A DNA stretch of 10,921 nucleotides from assembly GCA_031264825.1 (NCBI GenBank), contig JAISDL010000002.1:1-10921 (forward strand), given 5' to 3'. Made by a program: the position numbers and the translations under genes. The notes beneath the pieces are model-generated. The model did no database searches and was not told the DNA's origin. It saw nothing but the letters and a program-made list of their open reading frames with translations. Position 1 is the stretch's first letter, and every line of letters begins with the position of its first letter. This document shows positions 1 through 6,616 of this stretch, piece after piece. Source of the stretch: Accumulibacter sp. Its GTDB lineage: Bacteria; Pseudomonadota; Gammaproteobacteria; Burkholderiales; Rhodocyclaceae.

Positions 1-201
1 TTGGACAAGATCGAGAAGTTCATCAGTTCGGCCGCGAGCGACATCAATTTTTCGATCGACGAGGAAAGCGGCGTCACGGTCATCAAGATCATCGACCGAG
101 GGACGAAGGACGTCATACGGCAGATTCCTTCGGAAGAGATGCTCGAGATTTCGCGCGCGCTCGACCGGCTGCAAGGGCTGTTCATCAAGAACAAGGCATG
201 A
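1..201 (+). CDS. flaG: FlaG family protein, 3' part (5' end cut by window)
   Basis: This is the C-terminal part of a FlaG protein, a small cytoplasmic or filament-associated protein that influences flagellar filament length; its exact role is poorly defined. The 66 visible residues carry the family signature: an INFSIDEESGVTVIKIID stretch, then VIRQIPSEEML and a closing LDRLQGLFI helix. FlaG proteins are usually about 100-140 residues with a variable N-terminal half, so the gene very probably starts before the window. The frame opens on TTG at position 1, but with no upstream sequence this cannot be judged as a start. It ends 19 nt before fliD, the usual flaG-fliD arrangement, so the two are probably co-transcribed. 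The identification is firm; the start is unknown. Confidence 0.9.
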   Translation: MDKIEKFISSAASDINFSIDEESGVTVIKIIDRGTKDVIRQIPSEEMLEISRALDRLQGLFIKNKA

Positions 202-220
202 GGCTTGAAAGGAGAGAACC

Positions 221-1561
221 ATGGCTATTTCTTCACTAGGCGTCGGTTCGGGGCTGGACCTCGAGGGCCTCATCACGAAATTGATGGCGGTCGAGAGCAA
301 GCCCTTGACCGCCCTGCAGACGAAGCAGAACACGTATAACAGTCAGATTTCGGCGCTCGGCAAGATCAAGAGCGCGATCGCGTCTTTGCAAACCGCCGCG
401 AGCGCGATGAAAGACCCCAGAAAGTTGACGGCGCTGACGGCGACGACGTCCGACACCTCGGTCGCGACGGCGAGCGTCGCCACGGGTGCGGTCGGCGGGA
501 GCTACAACGTCGACGTCACGCAGCTCGCAAGCGCGCAGAAACTCGTCTCGGGCGCTGCCGCCAACGTTTCGGCGGGTGGTACGCTGACGATTGAGAAGCT
601 GGGCGCCTCGGGCGGTAGTGTGGATGTCACGATCGACGCGGGCGCATCGCTCTCCGACGTTGCGGTCGCGATCAACTCGTCGAATGCCGGCGTCACCGCG
701 ACCGTCGTCAACGGAAGCGGCGGCCAGCAACTCGTCGTCACCGGCAACGAGACCGGCAAGGACAACGAGTTCAAGATGTCCGGGTCTAGTGGAATCACCG
801 GACTCGATTTCGACCCCGCCTCCGCTACCGGCGACATGACCCGTCAGACCAAGGCGCAGGACGCGACCGTGGAAATCGACGGGATCAAAGTTTCGAGCGC
901 GACGAACAGCTTCGAGAACGCGATCACGGGGGTCACGCTCAACGCGGTGAAAACCGGGTCGACGCGGCTCGACGTTTCCGCCGACAGCTCGGTCTTGCGC
1001 GAAAAAGCCGAGGCTTTCGTCAAGGAATACAACAACGTCGTCTCGACTTTGAAGACGCTCTCGCAATACGTCCCCGGCGGGACTTCCGGCGTCCTCAACG
1101 GCGACAGCACCGTCCGCTCGGTCATGAGCCAGGTGCGGAACGCCGCTTCGACCATGCCCTCCGGCGTCGATCCTTCGCTCAAATACCTTTTCGACCTAGG
1201 CATTTCTTCGTCGACCGACGGGACGCTGACCCTTAACGCCGACAAGCTGAACGCCGCGATCGAGAAGAACTCGGCGGCGGTCACAGCGAGCCTGACCGCG
1301 TACGGTTCGGCTTTCGACAAGCTGGCGACGCAACTGAACAGCGATCAGGGAGCGGTCACGTCGCGGACGCAGGGTCTCGAGCAGTCCACCAAACTACTCG
1401 ATACGCAGATGGAAACCTTGACCGCGCGGCTCGAGAAGATCGACGCGCAGTACCGCAAGCAGTTCTCCGCGCTCGATACCTTGGTGAGTAAAATGCAGTC
1501 GACGTCGAATTATTTGGCACAACAACTCACAATGTTGGGTAATATGGCGTCTTCCCGTTAA
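221..1561 (+). CDS. fliD: Flagellar filament cap protein FliD (HAP2)
   Basis: FliD forms the cap at the filament tip under which flagellin subunits fold and insert. The 446-residue product opens with the classic FliD N-terminal signature SLGVGSGLDLEGLITKLM (about residues 5-22), followed by a helical stretch rich in Q, K and A. The middle (about 60-240) is rich in Ser, Thr, Gly and Val, as expected for the exposed beta domains. The FliD C-terminal domain starts near ATVEIDGIKV (about 215), continues through EAFVKEYNNVVSTL and NGDSTVRSV, and closes with a long coiled coil ending YLAQQLTML. Both terminal helices that form the D0 part are present, so the protein looks complete. AAGGAG at 209-214 lies 6 nt before the ATG and settles the start. 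fliS follows after 15 nt. Confidence 0.97.
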   Translation: MAISSLGVGSGLDLEGLITKLMAVESKPLTALQTKQNTYNSQISALGKIKSAIASLQTAASAMKDPRKLTALTATTSDTSVATASVATGAVGGSYNVDVTQLASAQKLVSGAAANVSAGGTLTIEKLGASGGSVDVTIDAGASLSDVAVAINSSNAGVTATVVNGSGGQQLVVTGNETGKDNEFKMSGSSGITGLDFDPASATGDMTRQTKAQDATVEIDGIKVSSATNSFENAITGVTLNAVKTGSTRLDVSADSSVLREKAEAFVKEYNNVVSTLKTLSQYVPGGTSGVLNGDSTVRSVMSQVRNAASTMPSGVDPSLKYLFDLGISSSTDGTLTLNADKLNAAIEKNSAAVTASLTAYGSAFDKLATQLNSDQGAVTSRTQGLEQSTKLLDTQMETLTARLEKIDAQYRKQFSALDTLVSKMQSTSNYLAQQLTMLGNMASSR

Positions 1562-1576
1562 AAAAGGACGACTCGC

Positions 1577-1990
1577 ATGTTCGGAACCACGACCAACCCC
1601 GCACAGGCCTACAGTAGCGTGAGCATCGAAACGTCGATTCAGAACGCCAGCCCTCACAAGCTGATCCTCCTGCTCTTCGAAGGCGCGCGCGAGGCGATCG
1701 TTATCGCGCGCGCCGGGATGGAGGAAGACGACATTCCGAAAAAGGGAATGTCGATCACGAAGGCGATCGACATCATCCTGAACGGTCTGCGCGCGTCGAT
1801 CAACCTCGAAGAAGGCGGCGAGATCGCGCAGAACCTTTACGCGCTCTACGATTACATGGCCGGCCGCCTCTTGCACGCCAATATGCACAACGACAGGGGC
1901 GCGCTCAACGAGGTTCTCGGTCTGCTCGCCGAGATACAGGGGGCGTGGGCCAGCATCGGGGACGAAGGTGGGCAGCCGGCGAAGGCCTAG
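1577..1990 (+). CDS. fliS: Flagellin export chaperone FliS
   Basis: FliS binds the C-terminal disordered helix of flagellin in the cytoplasm, blocks premature polymerisation and delivers flagellin to the export gate. The 137-residue product has the four-helix FliS pattern: AYSSVSIETSIQNASPHKL (about 11-29), LILLLFEGAREAI (helix 1-2), a segment around KGMSITKAIDIILNGLRASI, and the conserved GGEIAQNLYALYDYM (about 80-94) followed by LLHANMHND. The length matches the family. AAGGA at 1564-1568, 8 nt upstream, supports the ATG. The tail (EGGQPAKA) is a short non-conserved extension. Its position between fliD and fliT is the standard order, and the spacing suggests one transcript. Confidence 0.97.
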   Translation: MFGTTTNPAQAYSSVSIETSIQNASPHKLILLLFEGAREAIVIARAGMEEDDIPKKGMSITKAIDIILNGLRASINLEEGGEIAQNLYALYDYMAGRLLHANMHNDRGALNEVLGLLAEIQGAWASIGDEGGQPAKA

Positions 1991-2018
1991 GCGATCAAGC
2001 CGCGCACAGTTGACCGCC

Positions 2019-2342
2019 ATGTCTCAAGCTCTCTTTTTGCTCAGGGAACTCAAGCACTGCCACGACGAGATGGTCGAGCGGATCGACGTCTTCGACTGGC
2101 AGAGCGTCGGGACGATCTGGCAGACAGCCGAGGCGCGTTTTTCCGACCTGAAGAGGCTTTCGCTCGTCGACCTTCTCGTCGGCGACGAGCGCGCCGAGGC
2201 GCATCAGTTGATCGAGGCGCTTCTAGACCAGCAGAAATTCATCTCCGACCAGGCGAGTACGTGGATGGATCAGGTGCGCCCTCTGCTGACGTCCTTCGAA
2301 CGCCACCCGATCGCCGCGAGGCGGGAGACTTTGCCGAGTTAG
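2019..2342 (+). CDS. fliT: FliT-like flagellar chaperone/regulator
   Basis: FliT proteins chaperone FliD and, in enterics, also bind FlhDC; they are short, helical and poorly conserved. This 107-residue product is nearly all helix-forming, with no signal peptide or membrane segment, opens with LFLLRELKHCHDEMVERIDVFDWQSVGTIWQTAEARF, and fits the family in length and place (28 nt after fliS). The frame is open back to 1968 inside fliS, but that would add a basic, Arg-rich, unconvincing N-terminus. The ATG at 2019 is preferred; a TTG at 2010 is the alternative. No good Shine-Dalgarno is visible, so translation may depend on coupling to fliS. The assignment rests more on context than on diagnostic residues. 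Confidence 0.8.
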   Translation: MSQALFLLRELKHCHDEMVERIDVFDWQSVGTIWQTAEARFSDLKRLSLVDLLVGDERAEAHQLIEALLDQQKFISDQASTWMDQVRPLLTSFERHPIAARRETLPS

Positions 2343-2517
2343 CGCGTTTTCCCTGCCCCCCGTTCACGGCGCCCGGAGGCGATGGTCTCCGGTATTGCTC
2401 ATGATTTGGCCGAAAAACGTTTGAGAAAATGCGCGCGATGAATCGACAACCCTCACTCTTCCGAGAATCTGCTTTCTTCCCCGGCGGGGGGAGAGCCTTG
2501 CTTGAGCGTTGCCGGCG
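2343..2517. other. Intergenic gap fliT-fliK, possible weak hairpin
   Basis: This 175-nt gap probably separates the fliDST transcript from the fliK unit. The only structure found is a 6-bp dyad, CCGGAG (2373-2378) and CTCCGG (2387-2392), with an 8-nt loop and no T-run after it, so it is at best a poor terminator. A GC-rich GGCGGGGGGAGAG stretch lies around 2483-2494, too far from the fliK ATG to serve as its ribosome binding site. I found no convincing sigma54 or sigma28 promoter for fliK. No gene is evident. Confidence 0.4.
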
Positions 2518-3717
2518 ATGATTCCGCCCGATGTCGTCAGCCGCTTGCAGATTTCGGCCGAGCCGACACTTCGGCAGGTCGCACAGCCCGTCGAGATTTC
2601 GGACAAGCTCTCCGACCTCGTCCCGGGACAGAAGGTGATGGCCGAGATTCAGGCCTTCCTTCCCAACGGAACCTACCGCGCGCTGATCAACCAGCGGAAC
2701 GTCACGCTCGCGCTCCCTTTTTCCGCGAAAAGCGGCGACGTGCTCGAAATGTTCGTCACCGAGACGAACGGCAAGGTCGCGTTCGCCGTCGCGGAGCAGG
2801 CGGCCAAGGGCGCCGAATCGGCGGCCGCGAACCTGAGCCGCACGGGGCAGCTCATCGCCCGGCTCTTGGGCGGCGGAGGACGCGAGGGCGGCGAAGCCCC
2901 CGCACCGCCGGCGCTCAACGAAAACCGCCCTTTGACGCCTTCGCCCGCGCTCGGCCGTCAGGAATTGATTCCCCTCTTGAAGCAGGCGATCGTCCAGAGC
3001 GGCATGTTTTACGAGTCGCACCAAGCCGAATGGGTCGAGGGACGCTTTACGCAGGCCGCGCTCCTGCGCGAACCGCAGGGGAAGCTCTCCTCCCCTACCG
3101 CGTTCGCCGACCCGCAGACGGCTCAGGCGGAGCAGGCGACGACGCCGGCTCAAGCCTCCCAAACGGCGCAAACGGCGCAGACGGCACAAGCCGCGCAGAC
3201 GGCGCAGGCTTCACAAGCTGCACGACCCGACGCTTCGGAGGAAGCGGCCAAACTCGCGCCCGCGCGTCAGGACGCTCCGGACGAGGCCCGCGCCGGCGCG
3301 CGCGCGACAAGCGACCGCGCGCCCGAGCAGATCGTCGCGCAGTCTCTCCACACCTTGGTCCAGCAACAGCTCGAAGCGCTCGCGTCGCAGAAATTCGCGT
3401 GGCAGGGAATCATCTGGCCCGGACAGACGATGCGCTGGGAGATCGACGACGACGAGGAGCGCCGTGCCGCCGCCGGTGCCGAAGACGACGGCGCCGCGCG
3501 CTGGTCGACGCGTCTTCGGATGGATTTGCCCGAACTCGGCGAAATCGACATCGGGATACTCGTTCGCGGGTCGAACGTCTCGCTCTCGATGCACGCGGCG
3601 AAGCTCGATACGCGCGACAAGATGCGCGCGGCGCGCGGCGCGCTCCAAAGCCAGATGGGCGAGGCGGGGCTTGCCATCGCGTCGATCGACATCGACTCCG
3701 AAATGGGAAGCGAATGA
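2518..3717 (+). CDS. fliK: Flagellar hook-length control protein FliK
   Basis: FliK is the secreted molecular ruler that measures the hook and then triggers FlhB to switch export from rod/hook to filament substrates. The 399-residue product has a conserved N-terminal block (PGQKVMAEIQAFLPNGTYRALI, about residues 38-60), a long low-complexity linker rich in Ala, Gln, Pro and Thr (about 95-275), and a Flg_hook-type C-terminal domain from PGQTMRWEID (about 301) through LRMDLPELGEIDIGILVRG to the end. Residues 200-235 form a degenerate Gln-Thr-Ala-Gln repeat. The ATG at 2518 gives an MIPPD start like other FliKs; a TTG at 2509 would add only three residues. Neither has a clear ribosome binding site. 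The stop overlaps the next start (ATGA), so translation is probably coupled. Confidence 0.93.
   Translation: MIPPDVVSRLQISAEPTLRQVAQPVEISDKLSDLVPGQKVMAEIQAFLPNGTYRALINQRNVTLALPFSAKSGDVLEMFVTETNGKVAFAVAEQAAKGAESAAANLSRTGQLIARLLGGGGREGGEAPAPPALNENRPLTPSPALGRQELIPLLKQAIVQSGMFYESHQAEWVEGRFTQAALLREPQGKLSSPTAFADPQTAQAEQATTPAQASQTAQTAQTAQAAQTAQASQAARPDASEEAAKLAPARQDAPDEARAGARATSDRAPEQIVAQSLHTLVQQQLEALASQKFAWQGIIWPGQTMRWEIDDDEERRAAAGAEDDGAARWSTRLRMDLPELGEIDIGILVRGSNVSLSMHAAKLDTRDKMRAARGALQSQMGEAGLAIASIDIDSEMGSE
3115..3222 (+). repeat. Low-complexity Gln/Thr/Ala codon repeat inside fliK
   Basis: A degenerate tandem repeat built on CAR-ACG-GCG codons runs through the FliK linker (residues about 200-235), giving recurring QTAQ, QAAQ and QASQ units. 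The core at about 3159-3219 is the most regular. Synonymous variation (CAA/CAG, GCG/GCA/GCC) shows that the DNA repeat is partly eroded while the peptide pattern is kept. Such a linker can change length by slippage, and FliK length is known to set hook length in enterics. Confidence 0.75.
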
Positions 3718-4040
3718 GCGTGCGCGATTCGCAGAAAAGCGCCGTCGCGCTGACGTACTCGCAGACCGACGCCGCGCCCCGCGTCGTCGCCAAGGGACGC
3801 GGCGTCGTCGCGGAGCAGATCATCGCGCGCGCACACGAACACGGCGTCTATGTCCACGAATCGCCCGAACTCGTCTCCCTGCTCTTGCAGGTCGACCTCG
3901 ACCAGCGCATTCCGCCGCAGCTTTACCTTGCCGTCGCCGAACTGCTCGCGTGGATTTACCGCCTCGAAAACGGGGACACCGTCCCCCCCGCGCCGATCTT
4001 GTCGCCTTTGCCGGAGAAACAGGGATCAGAGGAATCGTAG
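3714..4040 (+). CDS. Stand-alone FlhB C-terminal domain-like protein
   Basis: This 108-residue protein matches only the cytoplasmic domain of FlhB/EscU export-gate proteins and has no membrane segments. Recognisable blocks are SAVALTY (about 9-15), RVVAKGRGVVAEQIIARAHEHGV (about 23-45), the ESPELVSLLLQVDLDQRIPPQLYLAVAELLAWIYRL region (about 49-84) and a short Pro/Glu tail. In full-length FlhB the block before the first strand is NPTHYAVALKY, with autocleavage between N and P; here it reads DSQKSAVALTY, so the cleavage site is absent. Such FlhB2/FhlX-like proteins are common next to fliK, and in some bacteria can replace the cleaved FlhB C-terminal fragment. The ATG overlaps the fliK stop (ATGA), fitting a joint role with FliK at the substrate switch. 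The family assignment is firm; the function is inferred. Confidence 0.88.
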   Translation: MSVRDSQKSAVALTYSQTDAAPRVVAKGRGVVAEQIIARAHEHGVYVHESPELVSLLLQVDLDQRIPPQLYLAVAELLAWIYRLENGDTVPPAPILSPLPEKQGSEES

Positions 4041-4061
4041 GGGCACGGTGTGCCGTGCTCC
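4040..4061. repeat. GGGGCACGG hairpin right after the FlhB-like gene
   Basis: Two arms, GGGGCACGG (4040-4048) and CCGTGCTCC (4053-4061), form a 9-bp stem with one G-T mismatch (a G-U wobble in RNA) around a TGTG loop. It begins on the last base of the stop codon. No T-run follows, so it is not a classical terminator, but it could stabilise the 3' end of the fliK-flhB-like message. It resembles short dispersed palindromes seen in many proteobacterial genomes; I cannot count copies from this window alone. Confidence 0.6.
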
Positions 4062-4071
4062 ACCGCCGGTA

Positions 4072-4102
4072 TAGGTTGGGGTGAGCGCAGCGATGCCCAA
4101 CG
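4072..4102 (+). repeat. 31-bp palindromic repeat, copy 1
   Basis: This 31-bp unit begins TAGGTTGGGGTGAGCG and ends GCCCAACG. It is an imperfect palindrome (GTTGGG near one end, CCCAAC near the other). It matches the reverse complement of 4264-4294 at 28 of 31 positions, so the two units face each other. The pattern resembles the short dispersed GTTGGG...CCCAAC palindromes found in many proteobacteria. Confidence 0.8.
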
Positions 4103-4263
4103 AAAGGAAAAACGAACGGGTGAGAACCGTGGGACGGAGCAAATGCGGCATGGGTTCCCCACTTTCCACATGACAAGGGGGAAATGAAGGGGGTTTCGGG
4201 GTTTCGGCAGTCTCGGCGCGTATCCAAGCTTTCCCATATTCCGTCATTCATACGCATGCGGAA
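4103..4263. other. Non-coding spacer between the 31-bp inverted repeats
   Basis: About 160 nt with no credible gene. The base composition is unlike the coding DNA, with purine-rich runs (GACAAGGGGGAAATGAAGGGGG near 4171-4192) and small repeated motifs such as GGGTTTCGGGGTTTCGG near 4192-4208. Open frames here are short and have no codon bias or recognisable product. Together with the flanking repeats it looks like an accumulation of repeat fragments between converging transcripts. Confidence 0.5.
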
Positions 4264-4294
4264 CGTTGGGGTTCGCTCCGCTCACCCCAACCTA
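4264..4294 (-). repeat. 31-bp palindromic repeat, copy 2 (possible bidirectional hairpin)
   Basis: This is the inverted partner of 4072-4102 (28 of 31 identical). It is the better palindrome of the two: CGTTGGGGTTCGC and the downstream CCGCTCACCCCAACC can fold with GTTGGGGT pairing almost perfectly to CACCCCAAC. It lies about 44 nt past the fliE stop on the minus strand and could act as a 3' barrier for both converging transcripts. There is no strong T-run on either side. Confidence 0.8.
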
Positions 4295-4305
4295 TGCAAC
4301 TGGTC

Positions 4306-4336
4306 GCGAAGCGAGCGCTCTGTCCCCTGTCTTCTG
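4306..4336 (-). repeat. AGAAGACAG-type dispersed repeat, copy A, at the fliE 3' end
   Basis: Read on the minus strand this gives CAGAAGACAGGGGACAGA followed by GCGCTCGCTTCGCG, starting 2 nt past the fliE stop. The first 18 bases match copy B (4930-4947) and copy C (5189-5206) with one difference. The AGCGCTCGCTTCG tail is shared with copy B, where it is expanded. Copies A and B point toward each other across fliE. Confidence 0.8.
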
Positions 4337-4337
4337 A

Positions 4338-4661
4338 TCAGACCGACATATTCATCACGTCGTGGTAAGCCGTGACGAGTCGGTTGCGTACCTGAACCAT
4401 TTCCTGGAACGAAATATTCGCTTTTTGCAGCGAGAGCATGACGTCGTGGAGGTCGACATTGTCGTCTCCAGCGGCAAAATTTTCCGCTTTCGCATCCGCT
4501 TCCTGCTGCGTCTGATTGACGCGGTCGATCGAAGTCCTGAGTACCTGCGCGAAATCGACAGGGTTTTCCGTGCCGCCCCTTGCCTCGGCGATCTTCCCGG
4601 AAGCCTGTGCCGCCGCCGCGCGCAGCGTACTCAGCATCTGATCGATTCCCTTTGTATCCAT
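4338..4661 (-). CDS. fliE: Flagellar hook-basal body protein FliE
   Basis: FliE is the small export-apparatus substrate that forms the junction between the MS ring (FliF) and the proximal rod; it is among the first proteins exported. The 107-residue product has the expected variable N-terminal part, the DFAQVLRTSIDRVNQTQQEADA segment (about 36-57), and the conserved C-terminal helix VDLHDVMLSLQKANISFQ (about 69-86) followed by EMVQVRNRLVTAYHDVMNM. The length is normal. On the minus strand GGAGAGA (4673-4667) lies 5 nt before the ATG. A strong -24/-12 promoter at 4724-4709 puts the expected start of transcription near 4699. It is transcribed opposite to fliF, with which it usually forms one operon, and lies downstream of fleR in the same direction, separated by 524 nt of non-coding DNA. 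Confidence 0.95.
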   Translation of the reverse strand: MDTKGIDQMLSTLRAAAAQASGKIAEARGGTENPVDFAQVLRTSIDRVNQTQQEADAKAENFAAGDDNVDLHDVMLSLQKANISFQEMVQVRNRLVTAYHDVMNMSV

Positions 4662-4708
4662 TCACGTCTCTCCAGGCATCCGCCTCGACGGCGGCTCAGA
4701 AAAGATAG

Positions 4709-4724
4709 AGCAAATAATATGCCA
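4709..4724 (-). promoter_or_regulatory. sigma54 (RpoN) -24/-12 promoter of fliE
   Basis: On the minus strand the sequence is TGGCATATTATTTGCT. It fits the RpoN consensus TGGCACGN4TTGCW closely: TGGCA, exactly 10 nt between the invariant GG and GC, then TTTGCT. Differences are limited to the CG after TGGCA. The predicted start is near 4699, giving a 5' leader of about 38 nt before the fliE ATG, with the ribosome binding site at its end. RpoN control of fliE is standard in clusters with FleQ/FleSR regulators. Confidence 0.85.
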
Positions 4725-4786
4725 CTCTTCGATCGCGCCGCGCTGATTCCCTTTCCAAACCACCTTCTATTAGGCCATGCGGGCGG

Positions 4787-4886
4787 GAAACTGCGGTTGA
4801 GCGCGCCCATATACGCGAGGGGTGAAAGAAGCAAACCCGTATCGCATCGCCTTGAGTAGAAGGAATCGGTCGTCAACCGCAGTTTC
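4787..4886. promoter_or_regulatory. Perfect 14-bp inverted repeat, candidate enhancer (UAS) for fliE
   Basis: GAAACTGCGGTTGA (4787-4800) and TCAACCGCAGTTTC (4873-4886) are exact reverse complements, 72 nt apart. Each arm is also a partial dyad, AAC-N4-GTT. The arm centres lie about 83 and 169 bp upstream of the -12 element of the fliE promoter, and 86 bp apart. This is the usual range for binding sites of AAA+ activators of sigma54, so the arms are candidate FleR (FlrC-type) or FleQ sites. The binding protein is inferred; the repeat itself is directly visible. Confidence 0.6.
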
Positions 4887-4929
4887 TTGATTGATTTATA
4901 AACCTTCCGGTGCGGGAAAGCAAGCGGTC

Positions 4930-4985
4930 CAGAAGACAGAGGACAGAGGACAGAGGACTGAGCGCTCGCTGGCGCTCGCTTCGTG
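4930..4985 (+). repeat. AGAAGACAG-type dispersed repeat, copy B, with tandem units
   Basis: This copy starts CAGAAGACAGAGGACAGA and contains three exact tandem AGAGGAC units (4938-4958). It is followed by two 10-bp near-copies, GCGCTCGCTG and GCGCTCGCTT (4962-4981). It is the longest of the three copies in the window, and its first 18 bp form a perfect inverted pair with copy C at 5189-5206. Copy A appears to be the same element without the extra tandem units. Confidence 0.8.
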
Positions 4986-5012
4986 ATCTGTTTTCAGTAA
5001 AACCCCTCCCCA

Positions 5013-5036
5013 TCCCTCCCCTTGTCAGGGGAGGGA
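5013..5036. terminator. Strong CCCTCCCC/GGGGAGGG hairpin
   Basis: TCCCTCCCCT (5013-5022) pairs exactly with AGGGGAGGGA (5027-5036) around a TGTC loop, giving a 10-bp GC-rich stem. In the minus direction, as for a fleR transcript, it is followed by TGGGGAGGGG and then TTTTA. The T-run is about 10 nt too far for a classical intrinsic terminator. It may be a repeat unit that impedes transcription in both directions. The structure is certain; terminator function is a guess. Confidence 0.45.
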
Positions 5037-5086
5037 GCCGCGTATTCCCTTCCCTGACATCAAATATCTGGGATCAGATGAAAACC

Positions 5087-5137
5087 GATCGGGTTATCAA
5101 AGATTCTCACCGGCGGCGAAGCCGCCGCTAACCGATC
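5087..5137 (-). terminator. Nested hairpin downstream of fleR, possible terminator
   Basis: An inner stem CGGCGGC (5111-5117) / GCCGCCG (5121-5127) with a 3-nt loop lies inside a weaker outer pairing, GATCGGGTTA (5087-5096) with TAACCGATC (5129-5137), which has one bulged base. On the minus strand it is 59 nt past the fleR stop, with AATCTTTG after the inner stem. It is the closest stable hairpin to the fleR end, but lacks a good U-run. Confidence 0.4.
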
Positions 5138-5185
5138 TGATTCCTGACTTCTGTCTCCTGATACCTGAGGCCGAAGGCCGTTCTG

Positions 5186-6607
<1,422 letters not shown>

Positions 6608-6616
6608 CGCCTTCCT

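Larger units (their letters stand above)
4887..5185. other. Repeat-rich non-coding gap downstream of fleR
   Basis: No gene is supported here. The region holds dispersed-repeat copy B (4930-4985), an intercalated CCCTCCCC hairpin (5013-5036), a nested GC hairpin (5087-5137) and further short motifs such as ATCAGGAGACAGAAGTCAGG on the minus strand (about 5163-5144). Composition differs from the flanking genes, with C-rich runs and AT-rich patches. Any fleR read-through toward fliE would have to cross these hairpins. Confidence 0.6.

Noticed and set aside
2380..2396. TGG...TATTGC pattern resembling a sigma54 promoter downstream of fliT
   Set aside because: The spacing between GG and GC is 11, not 10, and the -24 side lacks GGCA.
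2487..2502. Possible sigma54 promoter before fliK (GG-N10-GC with TTGCT)
   Set aside because: The -12 part fits, but the -24 side is only a G-run without TGGCA, and the predicted start would leave about 6 nt before the ATG.
2502..3713. A long open frame overlapping fliK that continues into the FlhB-like gene (512 codons in all)
   Set aside because: Only its last 108 codons resemble a protein family. The rest is an Arg/Gly/Ala-rich shadow of fliK, as expected in GC-rich DNA, and the ATG at 3714 gives the family-sized product.
4631..4876. Small minus-strand open frame upstream of and overlapping the fliE start
   Set aside because: It runs across the fliE promoter and candidate enhancer, has no ribosome binding site or recognisable features, and its composition is that of non-coding DNA.
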